Below are positions 1 through 11,430 of a stretch of 64,000 bases of DNA, one piece after another. Both the position numbers and the translations under genes were made by a program. Numbering within the stretch: position 1 is the stretch's first letter; every line of letters starts with the position of its first letter. A model generated the notes under the pieces. It was not told the DNA's origin and ran no database searches. It saw only the letters and a program-made list of their open reading frames with translations. The stretch is from Pleurotus djamor (lineage: Eukaryota; Basidiomycota; Agaricomycetes; Agaricales; Pleurotaceae), in contig JAPEVF010000017.1 in NCBI GenBank assembly GCA_029747585.1, forward strand, positions 131,762 to 195,761. The letters run 5' to 3'.

Positions 1-19
1 AATGCATCATTGTTCGTAG

Positions 20-603
20 GTACCAGGAGGATACTTTTGTATGTCCTCTACCATTTTACCCCCACTTTCCTGTATTCAATGCAACAATATCACTCTGCTA
101 TACTCCCTTGGATACTAGGACGATACCTACGACCTCCTGGCTAATGAGGGTGATCAACCACAGGGAGACGGGGAGGACATGAATGGCATGGACCCTTCTC
201 ATCAACTCAATGGCGACCACGGCGACCAAGACCAGGATATGGCCAACGGAGAGGCGACGCGAGAACCTCCAGCAGCACCCACTGGCATAACCGGCGAACG
301 ACAACCCAATAAAGTTCGTATCACAACTCCTTACCTCACAAAATACGAGCGTGCCCGAATACTGGGTACACGAGCTCTTCAAATCAGGTGTGTTTGTGCG
401 CGTTCCGAGTCAAAATGCTTCGAACTAATCACTGCCTTCCCAGTATGAACGCCCCCGTGTTGGTTCCACTCGACGGAGAGACAGATGCCCTCGAAATTGC
501 CATAAAAGAGCTTTCTCAACGAAAAATTCCCCTGATCATTCGTCGCTATCTTCCTGACGGAAGCTTCGAGGATTGGAGTGTGTCCGAGCTCATCACAGAT
601 TAG
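20..603 (+). CDS. RPB6: RNA polymerase I/II/III shared subunit Rpb6 (ABC23), 5' end missing
   Basis: Small subunit common to all three nuclear RNA polymerases, where it helps hold the clamp and assemble the enzyme. The visible part is a short exon (about 20-38), an exon from 119 to 387 and a last exon from 444 to 603. Splicing at 388-443 joins the codons for ALQI to SMNAPV, giving the highly conserved Rpb6 core. The segment [20 protein letters not shown] and the C-terminal [14 protein letters not shown] are hallmarks of the family. The acidic N-terminal stretch before them is typical of eukaryotic Rpb6. The start codon lies upstream of the window. The gene converges on the sirtuin gene, with stop codons about 155 bases apart. 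Identification is firm; only the first exon boundaries are uncertain. Confidence 0.93.
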
Positions 604-758
604 NTTTTTTTTCTTCTTCGTATTTTTACATGTACTTCTCTGCTTCTCTGCGTAGCTAACTTGTTTTGTTTTGTGAAACTTGTAATTCCCTTATCGATTC
701 GTATAGAATGGGATGATAATGTTACAAATGTGCATCGAGAACAAGCTGAGTAGTTAAT

Positions 759-2458
759 CTAAACTAATAATGTACGTCCTCGCCGACGTCCGACGGTTGT
801 AGTCTTCGTGGCCTTGACGGGTTTGACGGGCTTGACAGTGGCTAACGACTTGGGCCTCCTCAAGCTACGCGTACGCTGTGGGCTGGCCATCGGGATGTCC
901 TCCTCTTCTGCTTCTGCTGCGCTATTAAACACGTCCACAGAAGTGACGTTGGTGTGATCCCCAAACAACATAACCCGCTCTTCCGGAGGTAGACAATGTT
1001 GTGGCGTGTCCGATACCCTCTTCTTTGACGGACTCGACTCCCCATCGGCGTAGTGTGACGTGCCTCCCCGACGTTTACTAGGAGAGGACGGCGTAGCGAT
1101 CGTCATTGCGGCAATGGCATCCGGCGTGCTGAGGACCATGTCGGTGGAACTCGATGGGGCGACATTCTCCTTCGCCAGTGGCTTCTTCTTGCTCGCTAGA
1201 GATACACGCAAAATGAGACCAAATCATCTTCAACAAGGGAAAACAGCATACCTTTCTCTTTCTTCGACACGCCACCCTTGGCGACTTTGAAACCACCGTC
1301 CGGAGAGGCGAGGCCACCAGTAGCGACCAGAGTTTGTTGGATTTCCCAATCCTGGGGGCGCATCTTCTTCCAGTCTTCGAGCACCTTGTTGCACCAAGCA
1401 TCCGTATCTCCAGCGATGTGGTAGTCGATTACATCCGCCCACTCAGCTGCCGGAGGGGTTTTATTGACGAATATAACTTTCCCTGACCACTTCTTAGCAG
1501 TACTCGTCGAAGGTTCGTTCGAATGGACAGCTTTTGCGAAATCCTTCACAAGTTTCTTCAGGCCATGAACCTTGAGCGAGGTACCCATAATAATGAGCAA
1601 GTCGGGTTTACGAGCAACGTCCGCAGCCTGAATGGTGCCGATGTCGTCACCGAGCGGATGTGGCTCATCGTAAAGGACGATGGCGGGACGCAGTGTTCCC
1701 ACACGCGTGGCACGAGCGGAACGAGCAATCCGTTCTTCACCTAAAACACTGTCAGTATTTTTCGCAGAGTGAGGGTAAGGCCACCTACAGCGTGTTGCAC
1801 ACTCCGGACAGTCGGGTGGCATGCCTTGAGCGAACATGTCAAGGTATGCCTCGGTATATGCATAGTCGGCCGAACACGAAACACAACGAACACGATGGAT
1901 ATCACCGTGTAGTTGAACGTTGCGTACCTCCTTCGCCTTGAGCTTTGTCTTCCCCTTCCCATTAGATCTAGCCTCCTGACTCGAGCTACTCAGAAGCCCA
2001 ACTTTCTCCTCGAGGCCGTCGATATTCTGCGTGTAGGATCTCAGCAACTTCTTTTTCGCATCGAGGGACTTGATAAAACGGTGGGTAGGCGATGGGTCCG
2101 CAGAGTCAATAGAACGTTTCAGCTGCGAAATAAATGTATAGAACACGGCTGTTGACTGTCGGTCGCGAAATAGTGACGCGTCGAAAAGATCTCTGCCTTT
2201 AAGCACAACATCCGGGTATTTCTGCTTAACAAGGGCGTAGAGTCCATCTGAGGAGCGAAAGTCCTGTGGAAAAAATTCATATGTGATAAGTGGCATACAT
2301 AGCGAGAAACTTACTGGGATTCCACATGAACATGAAATCCCTGCTCCGGTCACGACGATTATTTTCTTGCTTTTCGCGACGGACAGTGAGAGGTCGGAAA
2401 GTATCCTTCTGGTAGAGGTGTGGTCGGAGGCATCGTGTAGCGGCAACGTGACCGTCAT
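759..2458 (-). CDS. Sir2-family NAD-dependent histone deacetylase, Hst3/Hst4-like
   Basis: Predicted class I sirtuin of the Hst3/Hst4 type, nuclear enzymes that remove acetyl from histone H3 K56 using NAD+. The NAD-binding motif VVTGAGISCSCGIP is followed, after removal of an intron at 2264-2314, by DFRSSDGLY. The motifs YTQNIDGLE and LHGDIH supply the catalytic His region. Two CxxC pairs (CVSC and CPEC) bind structural zinc, and IMGTSLKVHG and VFVN-like segments complete the Rossmann core. A second intron at 1741-1788 and a third at 1196-1251 lead to a Lys/Ser-rich tail ending at 759. The start MTVTLPLHDA at 2458 is preferred over the longer open frame because it begins just before the conserved region. 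The first two introns are multiples of three and lack stop codons, so unspliced RNA stays open. HST3 versus HST4 cannot be decided. Confidence 0.88.
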
Positions 2459-2657
2459 AGTGGTCGAAGGCAAATGGGATGGCCGCCTCCGAGAGGCGTG
2501 TGTTGGAAATACACCAAAGTAAACTCCTTTCGTTTGTTGCCATTTGTTTACAGAAAAGCACAACCGCGTCGCGTCAATCATGTGACCATCAACTAATATG
2601 ACATCAACAAGTTACAACTGCTACACTATGTAACCCGCTATGTACCAAGTTGCCAAC

Positions 2658-3880
2658 TTAACCTCTGACCTCCCTCTCCGAAGTCGCCGTCCTCTCATAG
2701 TACCATATACCAGTATCTTCAGAGCAAGACGATTTTGTGGTCGAGTCGACGTTCTTGTACGCCCCAAATTGTTCCTAGACAAAAACGAGTAGTGAGCTTT
2801 CGACAAATGACCACGATATACTGAGGGTCTACATACAGTTCCCATCACATGGCTGAAATACCAGACCTCTGAGAGGACCGTTCCGTTATGTGTGCAACCG
2901 AGGAAGGGAACGGACCCGGTCTGTGACACAAGGGCTTTTCGAATGGACGAGAGGCCATACGTTGTCTTGTTGCTTGGAACGATTCCCGCTCTGATCAATG
3001 GGGTCACGGTAGCTCAGCATTACTGCCCCAAGACTTGGAATACACGACAAACTCACGCTGCAAGCATGTCAAAAGTCGGGTAGCGATGGAACGCCCGTAC
3101 CACGGCGTCGAAGAAATTCACCACGTCTTGGTGTTTTTTATAGTTTGGGTAACAAGCGATATCGAACGTCGAGGTGCAGGTGGCATGCTTAGAGAACTAA
3201 AGGAACTTCTATCAGGAAATCCAAGCCAGGTGTGGAGAACGACTCTGCGTACCTCGTGTCCCCAGAAATCAACGTTAGGAGCTCCCTGATTGATCCAATA
3301 TTTATCCACTGTACAGACTTCAATTACCCATACCATGTCAAAGAGGCCGATGAAAACCCACTGAAGTCAAGCAAGTCTCGTCGACCAAAGGCCTCGACAA
3401 ACGTATCAATGCCAGGCCCTTTCCATGGAGGGACGACAGTACCATCGGGGAGGACAGGTGGACCAGGAGTTGGATCGAACTGTCGACTCAAATCACAGTA
3501 CTGCTCAAACGACCTGGCGAAGAAGTAAGAAACACAAGCTCGGCGTCGGACAAGTAAGCGGTTACGCACCCATCGCAGTTGTCCGGCCACAGCCCATGGA
3601 TCGTCCAGCTGTTCTTGGGAAGCAACTGCCCTTTGCGCTCTAGACCAGTCCACGTACTCCAAAATTGCGTTTGTAGCACGAGACCACCAGGTGTGGGCGA
3701 ACAGCAAGTGTTTGCGATCGCGGTCGTATTTTCGCAGGAGAACGTCAGAGGTGCGTCCACGCATGCTGCGATGTTGGAGAATGTGTTAGGGATGGTTGTC
3801 TTGTGCTTGAACGAGGCATGCACTGGTGCGAAAAACAGGGCCGAAGAAGTAAACACGGTGAGAAAGAGTCGGAAAGTCAT
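2658..3880 (-). CDS. Secreted ribonuclease T2
   Basis: Acid endoribonuclease of the RNase T2 family, which cleaves single-stranded RNA through a 2',3'-cyclic phosphate. The N-terminus (MTFRLFLTVFTSSALFFAPVH) is a signal peptide, so the enzyme is secreted or vacuolar. The first active-site block WTIHGLWPDNCDG lies in exon 1. The second, HEFSKHATC, appears once an intron is removed with its acceptor just before the codons for FSK. Cysteines and NGT glycosylation sites follow the fungal pattern. Later exons give TYGLSSIRKAL, the LGCTHNGTVLSEVWYFSHV block and a tail ending EREVRG before the stop at 2658. At least five introns are needed. One of three secreted RNase genes in the window, the other two being RNase T1 type. 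Start at 3880 places the hydrophobic core directly after Met; an upstream Met at 3913 is possible. Confidence 0.9.
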
Positions 3881-4433
3881 GACTTGAGAGAAGTTGACCA
3901 AGGGTATCGGCACTGGGTACGAACCAATTTAAAGCAATTTAGCGAGCCACTCGACAAAAGAGAAGCCTTCTATTTCCACATGCAAAGGTACAATCAACCC
4001 GCCAGCAACGTCGAGGAAATCTAACGACACTTTTGGGCGACGCCCCGATTGGCTTCTTTTGGCGAGCGCGGAGCGCGGCCATGCGGTCGTAGCCATATGG
4101 ACCGAGGCTCCAGGTTATTTGGGGACGAACGTTGGTAGAGTCTGACTCTCAAATCTCTCAAGCCTTTCAACTTAACGCGAAGACGAAGGTACAAGTATCA
4201 TTGACATTCACGTTGACAGCCCTCGAGGCTCAATAACATCGACAGCAGACAGTAGTCATATTTCAGTAGAGCGGTGATTGTATCAGAATCCCAACGAAGA
4301 GCCAGCGGGTAGTAGAGGAAGCCAGAGAGAGAGTCGACAGCAGAGAATACAGAAACGANGGNAAGAAAGCAAGCACAGTCAGCGTTCAGGTTAGCGATCG
4401 ACCAGNCCAGTGTTCANCTTGAAGCAANCCATT
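3881..4433. other. Intergenic: RNase T2 upstream region and DMC1 3' region
   Basis: About 550 bases between the RNase T2 start codon and the DMC1 stop codon, both on the minus strand. No coding exon with family similarity or convincing splicing was seen. A GC-rich stretch near 4035-4090 is flanked by AT-richer sequence and may be the RNase T2 promoter. The first ambiguous bases of the low-quality region appear at about 4360. Confidence 0.5.
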
Positions 4434-6450
4434 CTAGACGTCGGCCCAACCACCCTCATCCAGTTTATAAGAGGCTTCGCTTTCTGGGCGGTCTGGGCTG
4501 TCAACNAGCTTTGCCACACGTTCTTCAGCACGACCTGATAGAGTTATGTAAAGTTGTGAGACTTGGATGTCACCGAAGAGAACACACGAAGCACCTTTAC
4601 GGAGGAACATCCTTGTGGCGGAAGCATGAGAGAGAATNTGTCCTCCAATAGGTTTNAGTGCACCTCCAGCCACGAATGTCATGGTAGCACCAGGGTCCGC
4701 TGTCGACGATGTGTNAATATATCGTTCAAAATNATTGAGTCACAGCTTACATTGAACTTGGTTCGTGAGTAAGATAGCCACCTAGNAAGNTGTNNCNTTA
4801 ANTACAACGACNAAGGATAANGAAGGCAGCGGACGTTGTATTCCTCNGAGAGCTTTGTCAAACGNGAGAGCATCTATTCGGTGGTTCAGCGAAGNANAGA
4901 AGNTNAAGNTGANCGATACAGACCTGNGCGAGCTANAGGAGCGAACGGANGTNNNAAANCAAGTATCAACGANCGNANCAACNNNCATACCTTTTGCTGG
5001 CGTTCACTCAATTCTCCTCTCCCCGAATAATCAACCCGNAATAANGCCATTATGCTATCGACGATCTAGAAANGCGTNAGACAGTGNNCTGCTTNGGNGN
5101 GTNTATCNTNTGGACTNACCAAAAGCCGGAAGTCCTTNTCCTCTGCAAACCTCATGGAACATTCGTTGATNAGTTCCATCTGNAAGCNACNGTNAGTCAC
5201 TCTANCANGGAGAAGTATNNTGNAGNCCAACCTGGTGNTCGCTATTAAATGCTCTNGCTAGAGTNANAGGNGGANGTTGAGAATTAANGCGAAGGCAGGG
5301 GAGAAAGAAGATGAACCATANAGGATATTTTCAAGAGCGAGTGAGCCATCCACTCCAAAGCGATCCGCTATTGAGCGTATTCGGTCCGGACGGAAAGTAC
5401 CTAGTAGTCCGATGAGAAGAGTATCTGGGCGTCGACGAAGGAGTGTATTACCTTCAGTGTCGATATATGCAACCTACGTTGACTGTTTAGTTGTATNNGT
5501 GATGGAGCGAAAGAGGATTGACGACCTTTCCAGATGCACCCCCAAGGTCCTGGGGTAATTGAGCGACGACACTCATGGTGTGGGCGAGTTGAGTCTTCCC
5601 AGTACGGAACTCGCCATACACTAGAGACGATTAGATGNAGGGGCCTTACAACGAATTTGAGGGANGGTCGAACCTTCCGATACGGATTGTGACATAATAC
5701 CACCTACCGCAGCCGATCAAATAATCCATTGCCAAGAGGAAAGAAAAGAGTTACCTCCAAGAATGGCGTCTACATTCTTGCTTCCCGTGCTGATAAGATG
5801 TACCTTCTTGCGCTTCTCTTGAATTTCGATGCCAGTGGCGAANGACGATCCCTGTATAGAGCATNATCAAGTATNTNGGAACGTTGACAAATTANAAACA
5901 TACGAGGATTTTATGNGCGGCTTCCTGNAAGGAACAAGTTAGAAACCNAATACCAATGTGAGGANCATCCATATCTCTACCTTAATTTTTTCGACCTTAG
6001 CCTCCGACATTCCCTAGAGGAAAGGATGAGATGTTCGCACATCCGCGACGGATAGGTTGGCATAAAGGACCTTAATCTTGAGCAGTTGCCTGCGCGTTGT
6101 CATATTGACTCCAGATACGGTATGAATAGAGGCCGACTTGGTATATGCGCGAGTATGAGACATTCATCCTAGTCATTGAGCCATAGAGAGCGTACCTTCA
6201 ATTTGAGAATGTCCTGGACATTGATACCCTTGAAATGGCACCTAAGTTACTATATGCGGCTTGAAAACAAACAGAGAAGGCGAACATGTTGTTGTAGTTC
6301 ATCTACAGTATCAAAGCTTGGGCACTGTGGAGGGATCAGACCACAATGGGGGATTTTCAATACTCGACTCACGTCATCATCATCGAGGTGGGGACTCGGG
6401 GCTCTTGATTCAGTGACAGANGTTTGTGAAGGAGCACGACGAGGAGGCAT
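4434..6450 (-). CDS. DMC1: Meiotic recombinase Dmc1 (RecA/Rad51 family)
   Basis: Strand-exchange ATPase that pairs homologous chromosomes during meiosis. N-terminal residues MPPRRAPSQ are followed, after an intron, by [12 protein letters not shown] of the helix-hairpin-helix domain. The ATPase core contains [15 protein letters not shown] (Walker A) and [38 protein letters not shown] and the following ALENIL lie on the next exon. The last exons give KPIGG and [12 protein letters not shown], then, after an intron, RAEERVAK and [20 protein letters not shown], which is the diagnostic Dmc1 C-terminus ending at 4434. [13 protein letters not shown] separates Dmc1 from Rad51. Many short introns interrupt the gene. 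Dense ambiguous bases between 4790 and 5280 make the middle exons unreadable in places, so exact exon borders there are not given. Start at 6450 is the first Met of the open N-terminal exon. Confidence 0.9.
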
Positions 6451-6744
6451 GTTGACGAGCTGGAAGGTTATAAGGTGGGGAAAGAGGGNTGGAAGGCGGG
6501 NATGGAAGAGCAGAGGGAAGAAGNAAAGGCGACGCGTCTCCGAGTCCGAGAACCANANANTCTACGNTCATTGAATAGGGGTGGGGTATTCTCGTGATCG
6601 CGTCATGTCAAGAAGAACGAGGCATTGAGTCCATAGTTGAACAGAGATAACCAACAACAAGTGATATAGAAGCTGAGACGTAANCGCACAATCAGATACA
6701 AAGGAGTGTGAACGGGTCACTAAGTACGTGATGGATGTCCAAGC

Positions 6745-7373
6745 CTAAGGAGCAGAAAAAGTGATGTGTTTGCCGTCGCCAGACCTGGAGACAACGTTTC
6801 CGCGATATGCCCACTAAGCACAAGATCAATGAGCATCAATCGATACAGGTCTGGGTAATGGAACCTACATTGATGAAACCACCGTCACCGTGCCTGGTGA
6901 ATTCTCCCTTCCTGAACCAATAGAGTTCGTATCCGATGGTGCCTCCGATTACGATGTCAAATTCATGGTGCTTGTGTCCCCAGTCGACGCCGCGGGTGCC
7001 TTCAAAGTTGGTAGAGTGCTTGACATGGCAGATGACCCAATTGAAATTAGGGAACTTGTTCCGCATTTCGGCAACGACACCTTTCGTATAAGCCTCGCGC
7101 CTCTAAAACTGGNGTCAGCCTGGCTGGTTTTCCGGACAACTCGGANACACATACCTCGTTGTCTTGCTGGATACCACCAACAATCCCTTCCACAACGCTG
7201 GTCACGATTGTCTCCATCGCCGCATCGCTGCCTAACGAACGCTCGTCAAGAGCGCGAGCACCCAGAGTGGTCAAAGAGGTATCAGGGAACGGNGCTGGGG
7301 TGACCATCGATACCGAAAGGCAAAGGATCACGAGCAAGCTCATCATGACCGATGAAAGACCGAAGAACTTCAT
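6745..7373 (-). CDS. Small secreted protein, function unknown
   Basis: Predicted secreted protein of roughly 155 residues in three exons. Exon 1 starts at 7373 with MKFFGLSSVMMSLLVILCLS, a strong signal peptide, then an Asp/Ala/Thr-rich stretch ending in GGIQQDNE. Splicing to REAYTKGVVAEMRNKFPNFN restores a continuous frame. The core contains WVICHVKHSTNFEG, DWGHKHHEFDIVIGG and YELYWFRKGEFTRHGDGG, and a last exon adds WAYRGNVVSRSGDGKHITF to the stop at 6745. The ending with GDGG(F/Y)INWAY recalls a family of small fungal secreted proteins (DUF7888-like in my recollection); this assignment is tentative. No catalytic motif is recognised. Secretion and the His/Trp-rich core are what the sequence shows. 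Confidence 0.65.
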
Positions 7374-7820
7374 AACGACAATTAGTGGAGTATGTATGTC
7401 GACGAGGGGCTGAAAAAGATGGGTGAATGAAAACGACGGGAAGCCATTTTTGTAGGCGCGGAAGTAGGACAGGTGTTGTTGTTTAGTGCAGGGTTGAGAG
7501 TCTGATGCATACGGACATTCGGGGAAAGAGGGTTTCAAGGTGTTGGGCGCTGGGGTGTAAGTGTCTGAGGTCGTAAGAAGTCCCAAATAAGACAACAATG
7601 AAGGTTCCAAGACTTTCTTGGACNGCAATTGGCAAGGNGATTTCAATCACCGTAAACGACAGAACACAGCTGACCATGTTGACAGTTGCACAGAGTCGCA
7701 CATTCTTTCGCCAAGCGATGAAAAGGGTAGGCGCGAAAACCTGTACATCCTTGTATTGGTTGNTAATATGAAAGTACACACTACAGAAAAACAAATGAAA
7801 GACATACATAAACGGACGNC

Positions 7821-9125
7821 TCAAACACTCTCGGAAACCAAGGCAGCACGACCTCTACGTAAACGATCTTCCAATCCGCCTGAACCTCCGAAGACNTTCT
7901 TTTGCTCGACACTAAGGAAGTTGCCCATCCCTTTGGACTTTTCTCGGGCGGCGAGTTCGGCGGCAAGCTCGGCCTTCTCCTTCTCGAGAAGATTGGTGAG
8001 TCGTTTTTGGCGATCGATACTCATAGATTGGGCATCTGAGGTCATGGCNGCAAGGCGNGCGGCACGATCACTGTCCGCATTGNTCGGAGGAGGGCGACTA
8101 TTCTGGAAGGAGGGTTGACTCTGGGAAGTGCGTGGNCGCTTATCATAGGGACTTCGGCTACGCCTGCGAGGACTGGGGCTCCGTCGACGTTTTGCGTACG
8201 ATCTGGCGTGATCGTGGTCCCGAACAGGACTCCTAGAACGAGAGTCACGGCGGCGAGTATAACGGGCGTCGTCTGATTCATCTGACTTGGAAAATGCTCG
8301 GTAGTTGGTACGAGAACCACCAGCGCGATCAGGAGTGCGACTGCGAGACCTTGGTCTGGACGAGTAAGTGTCTCGAGAATCGTGATGGTATCGGGATGGC
8401 CGGTCGGGACTGAGGGATCTGGAATGGCGACGCTCATGTCTTGCTCTGCGTCTTTCTTCCTTCTCTCTGGCTCTCTCTTCCTTTGATCTCTTCTTTTCCT
8501 TCTTGTCTTTCTTGGGTTTAATGCCATTCCGTTCTTGCATTTCGCGAAGACGAAGAGGGTTCTTCATAAGAGCTTCATAAGACGCTTGCTCTTGTTGCTT
8601 AATGGCGAGAAGNGGGTCCTCTCTTATCTTNGCGGCAATATCNCGCGCAGTGTTGGCGTTCTGAACGGCNATGAATTCTTTNTGGGATGCGCCAATCTGG
8701 NANGAGGNCGTTAGANANGTGGNGCTNCATANNAAATGTGCAAATACCTTTGCATTTTCATCGGCGGTAAGTATCTTATCGACACGCTTCTTCCCGAGCA
8801 GNTAGTCNTCCAAGTCATTCGGATTCTGNTTGCTTCCAGTAGCAGGCGTAGTATACATCCAATCCAGCCGNTCNGTCCTTTTCCTNCCAGTTTGCTCCTC
8901 TTGTAGCCGTTGAAGTTCCTGCAACTGACGTTCCTCTTCCTTCTCCTTACGCAGCTGGTCCAGCTTCTTCTTCTCCTCGAGCTGTNTAAGGAAGTCAATA
9001 AANACTGTGGAACACAATCAATGAGTGACGCTGACCGCTTGCTTTTCCTTCAACCACACCTGCTCCTGATTCTTCAGGAGCAGCGGGTGCCAGGACTTCT
9101 TCATATTCAAGTCTCCTCCACCCAT
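7821..9125 (-). CDS. CWC25: Pre-mRNA-splicing factor CWC25
   Basis: Spliceosome component needed with Prp16 for the first transesterification step. Exon 1 (start 9125) encodes [20 protein letters not shown], the nearly invariant N-terminus (Cir_N domain). After an intron the protein continues with [20 protein letters not shown], a charged coiled coil, then RLDWMY, TPATGS and [11 protein letters not shown] of the CWC25 domain. The C-terminal half is Arg/Ser/Asp-rich with many SRSRSP-like dipeptides, as in other splicing factors. The last residues are ALVSESV before the stop at 7821. Ambiguous bases at 8610-8905 obscure several residues but not the frame. Its promoter region faces the DUF4604 gene across a run of N. 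Confidence 0.9.
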
Positions 9126-9218
9126 TTTGATAGCAGTTCANNGGGANGTAGATAGAGGTGGGTATAGGCTGACGGTGGAGAGTGGTCAAGACTCAAGNGA
9201 CTGAGTCAAAGCTGCTNT

Positions 9219-9261
9219 NNNNNNNNNNNNNNNNNNNNNNNNNNNNNNNNNNNNNNNNNNN
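9219..9261. other. Assembly gap (run of N)
   Basis: A continuous run of undefined bases between the divergent start codons of CWC25 (9125, minus) and the DUF4604 gene (9272, plus). Part of the shared promoter or 5' leader is therefore missing, and the true spacing between the genes is unknown. Confidence 0.95.
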
Positions 9262-9271
9262 ATCTCTGACC

Positions 9272-9930
9272 ATGGCACCAAAGGAACCAAATCGACATCA
9301 GCTCTCTTCGAGGCTTTCCTATCAACAACATACNCCGAAATTCCTACAGAAGCTTCAGAACAAGTACTCTGGCCATGGTGATGTCGATGACGAGGAGTCT
9401 GAGCCAGAGTTTGAGCCAGACGATGGTTCTGGGCGACCACCCATACCTCGACGCCCTCGCGAACGACCTGCTATTCCAGTAAGACCAGACGATGATCCTG
9501 GCAGTGCAGATGAAGACAGTGGGGATGAGCGACCAGTTGTCGTTGTACTCAAGGAAGGAAAGCACCTGAGTGCACGAGAAGCTGAGAATGTCAAGCGAAA
9601 AGGTTCGTCTTTGGTGCATCTGCAATGCCTCGCTTGTTTGATTCCTCCAATNTTTCAGAAAAGGGCCTCTCTCCTTTACCAGAACCTACCGAGGTAGCAG
9701 AGAGCGAGCCGCAGAAGCAATCCTCATCTAAAGATTCTAAACCAGCCACGAAACCGAAGGAAACCCCCACATTGTCTTTCTCTTCCAAGAAATCGGGGTC
9801 AAAACTAAATGATTTGAAGGAATCATTGAAGCGAAAGGGGGCTGGTCCATCCAGTGAGTCTGACTCCACTTCTAAGCCTAAACGAAGGAAAAAAGAGAAG
9901 AAGGGCCTATTATCTTTCGATGATTCGTAG
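9272..9930 (+). CDS. DUF4604 domain protein
   Basis: Two-exon gene encoding about 200 residues of an uncharacterised eukaryotic family (DUF4604). The start MAPKEPNRHQLSSRLSYQQH includes the conserved LSY-x-PKFLQKLQ motif near the N-terminus. A middle section is rich in Asp/Glu/Pro, followed by RPVVVVLKEGKHLSAREAEN, another family-typical block. The intron at 9603-9658 joins VKRK to EKGLSPLPEP. The C-terminus is very Lys/Ser-rich (KPKRRKKEKKGLLSFDD), suggesting a nuclear protein. The start codon is only about ten bases after the N gap, so the 5' leader is not seen. Function is unknown for the family. Confidence 0.8.
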
Positions 9931-10016
9931 TAGCTCGTTATACCTTGTATCTTAGGCGCTAGGAATTATTTTCTCTTCGATCACTCCAGCAACTGTCTCA
10001 TACACGCTGCCTACAC

Positions 10017-11155
10017 ATGCCGACTGCTCTTTCATCCACGAATGACTCTCGAAAGCTTTCGAAGAAGCAGAAGAAGGCTATAGCATTCCGAGAACGCAAC
10101 AAATCCGGCAAGGGCAAATCAAAGGCTGACGATGGAATCGACGACGACTTGGATAATGTCGTTCCTGTCTCCGAGAACCAGGATTTGGCTGAAATACAGA
10201 TGGGTCAGATGGAGAATGAACGTGATGATGAACCGAGCACGAGTAAGGATGTCCTTCCAACGCGCCAACCCAAGAGCGACAAGGAGGCTGAGCGGCCGGA
10301 CGTACCTAAGACGTCGAAGAAACGTAGGCTCGACGACGTGGAGGCAGGGGACTCAGCTCCCAAACCCACTAAACGGGCTAAAAAGCCTACTGGGCAACCT
10401 GAAAGCTCTGTCGACANGGATTCTTCCGCTTCGTCGAAGCAACGGTTAATCCTGTTTGTTGGTGAGTTAGTTTGCGATACATTTCGTTTTGGATGTTGGT
10501 TGACTGTGCCTAGGCAACTTGAAGTATACTACGTCTTTGGATAGTATACGAGACCACTTTGCTGCTTGTGGTACGCCTGACCTTCTACGCTCCGTCAATC
10601 GTTCATTCATTTCCATGGCAAGAACCACCTCCGACCATCAGACTCTTGACACCAAAGGCCATACCAGGCAAGACTACTACAAAATCAAAGGGATGTGCCT
10701 TCCTTGAATTCAGCCATAAAAGCGGCCTGCAACAGGCTCTCAAACTGCATCAGTCCACTTTGGACGGTCGAAGGATAAATGTGGAGTTGACGGCAGGTGG
10801 AGGAGGTAAGGGTGAACAACGCTTAACGAAATTGCGGGAACGAAATAAAGAATTGACCCAGCAACGGGTGAGGCCTCTTCTCGAACGTTGTCGATCATCT
10901 CCTCGCATAATTACTGATATATGGTCATAGAAAAAGCGAGTTGAATCATCCAAAGGGAATGTGGAAACCACCGTCCACTTGGACCCGCAAAGATACTCGT
11001 CGACGGCTGGTGGTGACATGAAGCCCACCACCATGCGAACCTGGACAGTCGGCGATACTGTCGAACAACAGACTCAGCGCGGGGGAAAGAAGCATTCCAG
11101 GCAACGAAAATCGAAGCACTTAGGGACGGGTGTGAATGCGATTCCGGTTGGTTGA
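10017..11155 (+). CDS. Nop6-like nucleolar RRM protein
   Basis: Predicted RNA-binding protein related to yeast Nop6, a factor for 40S subunit biogenesis. The first exon is a Lys/Glu/Asp-rich disordered region with KLSKKQKKAIAFRERNKSG near the start. Two short exons then build the RRM: RLILFVGNLKYTT carries RNP2, and SKGCAFLEFSHKSGLQQALK carries RNP1. The intron at 10868-10930 joins the TQQR end of the third exon to KKRVESSKGN. A C-terminal tail with VGDTVEQQTQRGGKKHSRQR ends at 11155. Three introns were placed by frame continuity. The exact orthology is moderate in confidence, because many small nucleolar RRM proteins share this architecture. Confidence 0.8.
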
Positions 11156-11430
11156 GGCTCCCTAAAAGCAAAATGAATGCCCAGAGCTCCGTATGGTGCT
11201 CGTTGCTTGTATTCTCCCTATTTTTGGTCGGCCGTGCACGACAACCAGGTCAGCACGATAACCCATTTATTAAATTCGTTTCCAAGGGTATAATTGTAAG
11301 CCGCGAAAGGAAGGGTCTAATAAAAATGAAATACAACCATAAAGTACTGTCCGTGATCCGATCCATAGTAGCATAGTGGCTTATGCATGCATATAGACCT
11401 AGGGTGCCATTTGGACTGCCACCAAGGCGC
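11156..11430. other. Convergent 3' region between the Nop6-like gene and SED5
   Basis: About 275 AT-rich bases between two converging stop codons. No coding or RNA feature was recognised; it should hold both 3' untranslated regions. Confidence 0.5.
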
